From positions 1 through 5,109 of the forward strand of contig DCEG01000031.1 in the NCBI GenBank assembly GCA_002316835.1: 5,109 nt of DNA, given 5' to 3'. The position numbers were made by a program, and so were the translations under genes. The stretch's first letter is position 1, and the number at the start of each line of letters is the position of its first letter. Below, piece by piece: positions 1 through 5,109 of this stretch. Below the pieces are notes generated by a model. The model was not told the origin of the DNA. It saw only the letters and a list, made by a program, of their open reading frames with translations, and did not search any database. This DNA is from Bacteroidales bacterium UBA1035. Its GTDB lineage: Bacteria > Bacteroidota > Bacteroidia > Bacteroidales > Dysgonomonadaceae.

Positions 1-69
1 AATATTGTTTTATATGCAATGAAATATAATGGTTTCTTGGGTAGTGTTTTCGTTTTCTTTGGTGAGTTT

Positions 70-112
70 AAAACAAAAACTTCCCGACCAAAATTTCTTT
101 GGTCGGGAAGTT
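70..112 (-). terminator. Rho-independent terminator of dnaK
   Basis: A perfect 15-bp inverted repeat pairs bases 78-92 with 98-112 around a 5-base loop (93-97); its core is CTTCCCGACC / GGTCGGGAAG. Read on the minus strand, the hairpin lies 40 bases after the dnaK stop codon and is followed at once by a T-rich run (TTTGTTTT, bases 77 down to 70). That is the classic layout of an intrinsic terminator. In the plus direction the flank after the stem (ATCTATAATC) is not T-rich, so it should act mainly on dnaK transcripts. The stem ends in A-T pairs, so part of the U-tract may also pair. Confidence 0.9.
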
Positions 113-151
113 ATCTATAATCTAAATTCTAATAGTCTAATGTCTATCAGT

Positions 152-2077
152 TTACTTCACCTCTTCAAAATCAACATCCGTTACATCATCGGCGGGTTTG
201 GAGTCGTTTTGTGCGGTTTGCTGACCGTTGGCTCCGGCGAATGGATCGCCACCGCCCTGTGCGCCACCTTGTGCATTGGCTGCGTTGTACATATCTTGCG
301 AAGCAGCCTGGAAAGCGGTGTTTACTTCTGCCATAGCAGCGTCGATGCCTGATATATCCTGTGCTTTATGAGCTTCTTTCAACTTATTCAGCGCAGTTTC
401 GATAGGAGCTTTTTTATCGGCAGGAATCTTATCACCATATTCTTTCAACTGTTTCTCAGTTTGGAAAATGGTTGAGTCGGCTTGATTCATTTTGTCGATG
501 CGTTCTTTTTCTTTCTTATCGGCTTCAGCGTTAACGGCAGCTTCTTCTTTCATGCGCTTGATTTCGTCGTCGCTCAATCCTGAAGAGGCTTCAATACGGA
601 TTTTTTGTTCCTTCCCGGTTGCCTTGTCTTTTGCCGATACGTTGAGAATGCCGTTGGCATCGATATCGAAGGTTACTTCTATCTGAGGTATTCCTCGTGG
701 AGATGGTGGAATTCCATCAAGATTAAACACGCCGATTTGTTTATTATCACGTGCCATCGAACGTTCTCCTTGCAATACGTTGATCTGGACCGAAGGTTGG
801 TTATCGCTTGCTGTTGAGAATACTTCACTCTTTTTGGTTGGAATAGTTGTATTTGCATCGATGAGTTTTGTCATCACGCCACCCAATGTTTCGATACCTA
901 ACGACAACGGAGTTACGTCCAACAACAACACGTCTTTTACTTCTCCTGTAAGAACGGCTCCTTGAATGGCTGCGCCAATAGCTACAACTTCATCGGGGTT
1001 CACACCTTTGTGAGGAGTTTTACTGAACATCTTTTCAACCAATGCCTGAACTGCAGGGATACGGGTTGAACCACCCACGAGAATCACTTCATCGATATCT
1101 GAATTGCCTAGTCCGGCATCTTTCATTGCGGTTTGACACGGAGCCACACATTTCTGAAGTAAATTGTCGATCAATTGCTCAAATTTTGCACGTGAAAGCG
1201 TTTTTACCAAGTGCTTTGGAATTCCGTTTACAGGCATAATGTATGGCAAATTAATCTCGGTGCTTGTTGTGCTCGAAAGTTCAATCTTTGCTTTTTCAGC
1301 AGCTTCTTTCAAACGTTGTAGGGCCATTGGGTCTTTGCGAAGATCCAGACCTTCGTCTTTTAAAAACTCTTCGGCAAGCCAGTCGATAATTTTGTGGTCA
1401 AAATCATCTCCACCCAAGTGTGTATCACCGTTGGTTGATTTTACTTCGAAAACCCCATCTCCCAATTCCAGAATAGAGATATCGAATGTTCCACCACCAA
1501 GGTCGAAAACAGCAATTTTGGAATCTTTGTGTTGTTTGTCAAGACCATAAGCTAAAGCAGCAGCAGTAGGTTCGTTTACGATACGGCGAACATTTAGTCC
1601 GGCAATCTCTCCGGCTTCCTTAGTTGCCTGACGTTGTGCATCGCTGAAATATGCCGGTACGGTAATTACAGCCTCGTTAACGGTTTGTCCCAGATAATCT
1701 TCGGCGGTTTGTTTCATTTTCTGAAGTATGATAGCCGAAATTTCCTGAGGAGAATATAATTGTCCGTTGATATCAACACGTGGTGTATTATTGTCACCTC
1801 TCGCTACTTTGTACGGAACACGTGTAATTTCTTTCTGCACCTGATCGTATGTTTCACCCATAAAGGTTTTTATAGAGTAAACAGTGTTTTTTGGATTGGT
1901 GATTGCCTGACGTTTAGCAGGATCACCCACTTTCCTTTCTCCATTTTCAACAAAAGCAACTACCGACGGTGTAGTACGTTTTCCTTCGTTATTAGGAATT
2001 ACAACCGGCTCGTTGCCTTCCATTACGGAAACGCAGGAGTTTGTGGTTCCTAAGTCTATTCCTATTATTTTTCCCAT
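152..2077 (-). CDS. dnaK: Molecular chaperone DnaK (Hsp70), complete
   Basis: This is a full-length Hsp70 of 641 residues, close to the usual 600-640 for bacterial DnaK. It is a cytoplasmic ATP-driven chaperone that binds exposed hydrophobic segments of client proteins, with DnaJ stimulating hydrolysis and GrpE exchanging nucleotide. Visible motifs in order: phosphate-1 loop GIDLGTTNS (6-14), the catalytic lysine in SIKTFMG (Lys70), NEPTAAALAYGLD (168-180), phosphate-2 loop FDLGGGTFD (191-199), adenosine motif ILVGGSTRIPAV (332-343), and the interdomain linker VLLLDVTPLSLG (383-394). The substrate-binding beta domain and helical lid follow, then a Gly/Asn/Gln-rich disordered tail ending in the acidic EEVK motif. 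The start is fixed by the family N-terminus MGKIIGIDLGTT. No Shine-Dalgarno is visible; the leader is A/T-rich. The stop is TAA. grpE and dnaJ are not adjacent, so the gene appears monocistronic between its own promoter region and terminator. No residue expected to be essential is missing. Confidence 0.99.
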   Translation of the reverse strand: MGKIIGIDLGTTNSCVSVMEGNEPVVIPNNEGKRTTPSVVAFVENGERKVGDPAKRQAITNPKNTVYSIKTFMGETYDQVQKEITRVPYKVARGDNNTPRVDINGQLYSPQEISAIILQKMKQTAEDYLGQTVNEAVITVPAYFSDAQRQATKEAGEIAGLNVRRIVNEPTAAALAYGLDKQHKDSKIAVFDLGGGTFDISILELGDGVFEVKSTNGDTHLGGDDFDHKIIDWLAEEFLKDEGLDLRKDPMALQRLKEAAEKAKIELSSTTSTEINLPYIMPVNGIPKHLVKTLSRAKFEQLIDNLLQKCVAPCQTAMKDAGLGNSDIDEVILVGGSTRIPAVQALVEKMFSKTPHKGVNPDEVVAIGAAIQGAVLTGEVKDVLLLDVTPLSLGIETLGGVMTKLIDANTTIPTKKSEVFSTASDNQPSVQINVLQGERSMARDNKQIGVFNLDGIPPSPRGIPQIEVTFDIDANGILNVSAKDKATGKEQKIRIEASSGLSDDEIKRMKEEAAVNAEADKKEKERIDKMNQADSTIFQTEKQLKEYGDKIPADKKAPIETALNKLKEAHKAQDISGIDAAMAEVNTAFQAASQDMYNAANAQGGAQGGGDPFAGANGQQTAQNDSKPADDVTDVDFEEVK

Positions 2078-2122
2078 AATTTATGTATTTTAATTGTTTA
2101 GTTTTCTGTTTTTTTGTCTGTA

Positions 2123-2151
2123 CAAATTATATTTTCAAATGTTATGCCAAA
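2123..2151 (-). promoter_or_regulatory. Candidate dnaK promoter
   Basis: On the minus strand a TTTG (plus-strand bases 2151-2148) is followed 16 bases later by TATAATTTG (2131-2123). This resembles the Bacteroidota primary-sigma pattern TTTG ... TAnnTTTG, but there is one extra base between TA and TTTG and the spacer is shorter than the usual 19-21 or so. It would start transcription roughly 35-45 bases upstream of the dnaK ATG. A second TTTG-containing stretch, ACATTTG (2143-2137), lies between the two boxes. No CIRCE-type element was seen, so heat-shock control by HrcA is not indicated. The call is an inference from position and partial consensus. Confidence 0.35.
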
Positions 2152-2211
2152 AAATGATATTAGAGGATAAACTGACAGATTGTCGTTAAATTTTTATTGA
2201 AGTTTTGGCAT
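2144..2211. repeat. Perfect 9-bp inverted repeat in the divergent promoter region
   Basis: ATGCCAAAA at 2144-2152 is the exact reverse complement of TTTTGGCAT at 2203-2211, with 50 bases between the arms. Each arm, read toward the gene it faces, is TTTTGGCAT and contains the TTTG that would be the -33 element of that gene's promoter. A small dyad, GACA-GAT-TGTC (2174-2184), lies almost exactly at the centre. The arms could simply be two copies of a similar -33 region, or paired binding sites for a regulator acting on both genes. The repeat is plain in the sequence; any function is inferred. Confidence 0.5.
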
Positions 2212-2237
2212 GCGTACAAAGTTTTTCGTTACCTTTG
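2204..2237 (+). promoter_or_regulatory. Bacteroidota-type promoter of the DUF4301 gene
   Basis: TACCTTTG at 2230-2237 is an exact match to the Bacteroidota -7 consensus TAnnTTTG. TTTG at 2204-2207 fits the -33 element, with a 22-base spacer that is slightly long for the family. The predicted start of transcription is near 2241-2246, leaving a leader of about 50 bases before the ATG at 2293. That leader is very A-rich and has no Shine-Dalgarno, as is usual in this phylum. Confidence 0.6.
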
Positions 2238-2292
2238 AAATGTTTCCATAAATTTTAAAATCAAAAATAATAATCAAAATAATTTAAGAATT

Positions 2293-3813
2293 ATGTTTAC
2301 AAAGGAAGATTTAGCGTTGTTGCAGAAGAAAAATATTTCGCAACAACAGGTTGATGCTCAATTAAATTATTTTAAAAGTGGATTTCCTTTTCTGAAAATC
2401 TTGAGTGCGGCATCTGTAGAAAATGGAATTTTGCGTATATCGGATACCGAACAAGACGAGTATCTATCGGCTTGGAAAGATTTTCTGAAGACAGACAAAA
2501 AGGTTACTAAATTCGTGCCTGCATCAGGAGCTGCCAGTCGCATGTTTAAAGATTTATTCGCCTTTATTGATGCAGGATACGATACACCCGAAACGAAGTT
2601 TGAAAAAACATTTTTCGATGATATAAAGAAATTCGCTTTCTATGAAGCATTGGATGAAGCCTGCAAAAAAAGTTTCGGAAAAACTGTTTCTGAATTGATT
2701 CAGACGGGTGAATATAAATCGATTATAAAGGTTTTGCTTTCTCCCAACGGGTTGAATTATGGTAATCTGCCCAAAGGTTTATTACTGTTTCACAGATACG
2801 AAGAGGGAAACCGAACACCTGTTGGTGAGCATATGACAGAGGGAACGTTGTATGCAAAAGACAAAAATGGCGTGGTGAATATTCATTTCACGGTTTCCGA
2901 AGAACACAAAGAGTTATTCGAACTGCTGGTTGCTGCAAGAAAGTTGGGTTATGAGTTGAAATTAGGTTCAAAATTCAACGTTTCATATAGTGTTCAAAAA
3001 CCAAGTACCGATACCATTGCGGTAGATATGAACAATGATCCTTTCCGAGAAGATGACGGATCGTTGCTTTTCCGTCCCGGAGGGCATGGATCATTGATCG
3101 AAAACCTGAATGACATTGATTCGAACATTATTTTTATCAAGAATATAGACAATGTAGTTCCTGATCGGTTAAAGGAAAGCGAAGCTTTGTATAAACAACT
3201 TTTGGGTGGTGTGTTGGTGAAGATTCAACAACGGGCTTTTGGTTATCTTGATGAGCTTATTTTCGGTGAAGTTACCAGTGAAAGGTTGCAGGAAATGTTG
3301 AGGTTTACTGAAAATGAGCTTTGTATCCTTCATCCCAATGAATCGTTCGCAGACGATAATGAACTGAAAAATTATCTGATTACCAAGCTCGATCGTCCGT
3401 TCCGTGTGTGTGGTATGGTGAAAAATGTAGGCGAACCGGGTGGCGGTCCTTTCATTGCAGAAAATCCTGACGGAACTGCTTCACTTCAGATTCTGGAAAG
3501 TTCTCAAATAGATAAAGACGATTTAAAAGCCGTAGATGCTTTCAAACATGGTTCTCATTTCAATCCCGTGGATTTAGTTTGCGGAGTGAAGTGCCATAAA
3601 AATAACAAATTCGATTTGACGAAATTCGTGGATAAGAACACAGGTTTTATTTCACAGAAGTCCAAAAGTGGAAAAGATCTGAAAGCATTGGAACTTCCCG
3701 GGCTTTGGAACGGTGCTATGAGTGACTGGAACACAATTTTCGTGGAAGTACCGATCAGTACGTTTAATCCGGTGAAAACGGTGAATGATTTGTTACGGCC
3801 GGAACACCAGTAA
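2293..3813 (+). CDS. DUF4301 family protein, putative sugar nucleotidyltransferase fold
   Basis: This complete 506-residue protein matches the roughly 510-residue DUF4301 family, which has no assigned function that I know of. No signal peptide or membrane segment is seen, so it is probably cytoplasmic. Motifs in order: VPASGAASRMFK (75-86), like the nucleotide-binding loop of sugar-nucleotide pyrophosphorylases; LPKGLLLFHRY (159-169), like their Pro-Lys sugar-phosphate segment; TPVGEHM (175-181); VNIHFTVSEEH (195-205); FRPGGHGSL (260-268), like the PGG/NGG uridine-binding loop of UDP-sugar pyrophosphorylases; and KNIDN (283-287), like the Asp-containing metal site of that fold. A C-terminal region has GMVKNVGEPGGGPF (374-387) and ELPGLWNGAMSDWNT (467-481). 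The family name is recognition; the enzymatic role is inference from motif order and is not established. ATG at 2293 is preferred because an in-frame TGA lies at 2236-2238 with no other ATG, GTG or TTG between. The gene ends in tandem TAA TAA. It has its own promoter, diverges from dnaK and converges on the M16 gene, so context gives no pathway. Confidence 0.9.
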   Translation: MFTKEDLALLQKKNISQQQVDAQLNYFKSGFPFLKILSAASVENGILRISDTEQDEYLSAWKDFLKTDKKVTKFVPASGAASRMFKDLFAFIDAGYDTPETKFEKTFFDDIKKFAFYEALDEACKKSFGKTVSELIQTGEYKSIIKVLLSPNGLNYGNLPKGLLLFHRYEEGNRTPVGEHMTEGTLYAKDKNGVVNIHFTVSEEHKELFELLVAARKLGYELKLGSKFNVSYSVQKPSTDTIAVDMNNDPFREDDGSLLFRPGGHGSLIENLNDIDSNIIFIKNIDNVVPDRLKESEALYKQLLGGVLVKIQQRAFGYLDELIFGEVTSERLQEMLRFTENELCILHPNESFADDNELKNYLITKLDRPFRVCGMVKNVGEPGGGPFIAENPDGTASLQILESSQIDKDDLKAVDAFKHGSHFNPVDLVCGVKCHKNNKFDLTKFVDKNTGFISQKSKSGKDLKALELPGLWNGAMSDWNTIFVEVPISTFNPVKTVNDLLRPEHQ

Positions 3814-3857
3814 TAATCTACGTTTTTGGATTTACGACTGCAGATTTAGAAATTAAA

Positions 3858-3886
3858 GAGGCTGCCTTTACTTTTGAGGCAGCCTC
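3858..3886. terminator. Hairpin terminator between convergent genes, probably bidirectional
   Basis: Bases 3858-3867 (GAGGCTGCCT) pair perfectly with 3877-3886 (AGGCAGCCTC), giving a 10-bp GC-rich stem and a 9-base loop that can close further by a G-U pair. It lies 45 bases after the DUF4301 stop and 108 bases after the M16 stop. Read on the minus strand it is followed by TTTAATTTC, a moderate U-tract, and preceded by an AT-rich stretch nearly identical to the one before the dnaK terminator. Read on the plus strand the tail (AATTATCT) is weaker. The better fit is termination of the M16 transcript, with likely use in both directions. Confidence 0.75.
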
Positions 3887-3902
3887 AATTATCTAAAAAT
3901 CT

Positions 3903-3958
3903 AAATTCATCTTTCAAATGCGTCGGACGGGTAATCCGTCAGACGCGGTGTTGAATTT
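3903..3958. repeat. Imperfect palindrome downstream of the M16 gene
   Basis: GCGTC (3920-3924) pairs with GACGC (3942-3946); after one G/A mismatch, GACGG (3926-3930) pairs with CCGTC (3936-3940), leaving a 5-base loop. Separated from this core, AAATTCA (3903-3909) pairs with TGAATTT (3952-3958). The core is GC-rich against an AT-rich background. No good T-tract follows on either strand, so it is not a convincing intrinsic terminator. It could be an mRNA 3'-end stabilising hairpin of the M16 transcript or a copy of a dispersed palindromic repeat; one window cannot tell which. Confidence 0.5.
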
Positions 3959-3993
3959 ATCCAAAGTCTTTGTTCTTTTGTCCTTGTTCTCTT

Positions 3994-5109
3994 CTAATAC
4001 CCAAACAGATCTTCTTGTGAAATGCGATGAATAGGACCGTATTTTTCAAGAGTTTTCAAATCAAGATCCGCTTCTTTTCCTAATATATAATAGGTGTATT
4101 TGCGATCTTTTACCCATTTTTCCTGGAAGGCCTTCACATCTCCGAGGGTCATCGTGGGAGCTTTTTCGAAAAGTTCTTTACGACTGTCGCTTTTCAAACC
4201 TAAGTCTTGTGCATAGATGTATGCCCAAAGAATATCTTCTTTTGTTATCCGATCAGTACTTAAACGGGTGATTAATCCTTCTTTCGCAAGGTTGAACGCA
4301 TTTTCTGACACGGGCATATCGTTGATAATGGAGTCAAATGCTTTCATGGCATCTCCCATCTTATCGTTTTGCGTAGCAATAAACGCGCGCATCAGATACG
4401 GATACTTCAATTGCGATGGACGAATCAGATATGCGCTCGCAGAATATGCAAGTCCACGGGCTTCGCGCATTTCCTGAAATACAATGGCGTTCATGCCACC
4501 ACCAAAATAAGCGTTATACATTTCGCGCATGTTTTCAATTTCGCGCTCAAAACGTCGACCGTCGTTGGAAACCATTCCGAAATAAATTTGCTTTGCATCG
4601 TACTCTGCCAACAGTACTTTGTTTTCAGTGGTTTCGGGTTGTTTAAATCGTGTGTCCTTTGGAACAGACGTAAGTTTGGCAGGCACTTTGTGCAGCGAAT
4701 TAAGCGTCGATAACAGTTTTTGTTCACTATCTGGGCCATAATACATGATGCGATGTTCAAAACTATTCAGTTTTTTGATGCGGTCGGTGAGCTCCTTAGG
4801 ATTCATCGATTTTAATTCCGTTTCCGAAAGAATGTTCTTATCGGGAGAATCGGGCCCCCAGACAGCGTACTGCGTAAGTCTGCTGAAATTTGTTCCCTGA
4901 TTAAGCTTGGCATCGGCACGTTGTTTCAAAATATCGGTTGTTAGATTGGTGTAAGCCGATGCATTCACTTGTGGGTCGGAAAGTAATTCTTCGAATAACG
5001 CCAGCGCTTTGTTCATATTTTCGGCTAATCCCGTAAGGCTCACATAAACACGCTCTGTACCCGGATATACTCCAAACGAGCACGCCAGATTATAAAACTC
5101 TCTTTTAAT
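3994..5109 (-). CDS. M16 (insulinase-like) zinc-protease family protein, C-terminal part
   Basis: The reading frame is open to the right edge of the window and 371 residues are visible, so the 5' end lies outside. A GTG at 5043-5041 is only an internal valine: upstream codons continue in frame as recognisable M16 sequence (REFYNLACSFGVYPGTERVY). The visible part holds the later half of an M16 peptidase-like domain (roughly residues 1-130), then an M16C domain with the hallmark FGGGMNAIVFQEMREARGLA (visible residues 202-221, then YSASAYL). It ends in DLFGY and a TAG stop, typical of the large two-unit M16 proteases of Bacteroidota (about 940 residues, usually exported). In those proteins the zinc-binding HxxEH site is in the N-terminal unit and the C-terminal unit helps form the peptide-holding chamber. 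No HxxEH is visible here, as expected for this portion. Activity, export and full length cannot be judged from the window. It converges on the DUF4301 gene and probably uses the hairpin at 3858-3886 as its terminator. Confidence 0.92.
   Translation of the reverse strand: MKREFYNLACSFGVYPGTERVYVSLTGLAENMNKALALFEELLSDPQVNASAYTNLTTDILKQRADAKLNQGTNFSRLTQYAVWGPDSPDKNILSETELKSMNPKELTDRIKKLNSFEHRIMYYGPDSEQKLLSTLNSLHKVPAKLTSVPKDTRFKQPETTENKVLLAEYDAKQIYFGMVSNDGRRFEREIENMREMYNAYFGGGMNAIVFQEMREARGLAYSASAYLIRPSQLKYPYLMRAFIATQNDKMGDAMKAFDSIINDMPVSENAFNLAKEGLITRLSTDRITKEDILWAYIYAQDLGLKSDSRKELFEKAPTMTLGDVKAFQEKWVKDRKYTYYILGKEADLDLKTLEKYGPIHRISQEDLFGY

Noticed and set aside
29..352. Plus-strand open frame of 107 codons at the left edge
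   Set aside because: It runs through the dnaK terminator hairpin and then antisense to the dnaK 3' end, and its product resembles nothing I recognise. It is a shadow of the dnaK coding strand.
1164..1550. Plus-strand open frame of 128 codons inside dnaK
   Set aside because: It is fully antisense to a certain, highly conserved gene. Its serine-rich product is what the reverse complement of such a gene gives, and there is no promoter or start context.
2126..2150. Sigma70-type promoter for dnaK (TTGGCA and TATAAT on the minus strand)
   Set aside because: The two boxes are only 13 bases apart rather than about 17, and Bacteroidota primary sigma factors prefer TTTG / TAnnTTTG. TATAAT is better read as part of TATAATTTG.
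2120..2220. Direct repeat GTACAAA at 2120-2126 and 2214-2220
   Set aside because: Seven bases in an AT-rich 200-base region is within chance expectation, and the positions relative to the two promoters are not equivalent.
4369..4713. Overlapping open frames antisense to or out of frame with the M16 gene
   Set aside because: The M16 frame carries the family hallmark sequence through this stretch. The others are short, mutually overlapping and have no recognisable domains.
3994..5043. M16 gene as a complete 349-residue protein starting at GTG 5043
   Set aside because: The frame continues upstream without a stop to the window edge, and the extra 22 codons read as M16 sequence, so the GTG is an internal valine and the gene is cut by the window.

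Overview
The window looks like a core chromosomal segment of a member of the Bacteroidota, probably Bacteroidales. Four things point there: the DnaK sequence type, a DUF4301 protein (a family I know mainly from this phylum), a start region with a Bacteroidota-type -7 box (TAnnTTTG), and A-rich leaders without a Shine-Dalgarno sequence. The genus cannot be read from the sequence with confidence. I see no transposase, integrase, tRNA, rRNA, CRISPR array or other mobile signature.

Layout from left to right. Bases 1-77 hold no gene I can support. A strong rho-independent terminator (70-112) follows, serving the minus-strand dnaK gene (152-2077). A 215-base divergent intergenic region (2078-2292) carries a convincing promoter for the plus-strand gene, a weaker candidate promoter for dnaK, and a perfect 9-bp inverted repeat that overlaps the presumed -33 elements of both. 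The plus-strand gene (2293-3813) encodes a complete 506-residue DUF4301 protein. A 180-base convergent intergenic region (3814-3993) has a GC-rich hairpin terminator at 3858-3886 and a separate imperfect palindrome at 3920-3946. Last comes the 3' part of a minus-strand M16 (insulinase-like) zinc-protease family gene, which runs off the right edge (3994 to beyond 5109).

The three genes do not form an operon. dnaK and the DUF4301 gene diverge, and the DUF4301 and M16 genes converge. dnaK stands alone, without grpE or dnaJ beside it. The divergent promoters leave room for co-regulation of the chaperone and the DUF4301 gene, but nothing here proves it.

I found no clearly new multi-gene system. 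The most interesting item is the DUF4301 protein, whose conserved-looking motifs match the layout of UDP-sugar pyrophosphorylase-type nucleotidyltransferases. Next are the symmetrical dyad between the divergent promoters, and a nearly identical AT-rich motif beside both terminator hairpins.
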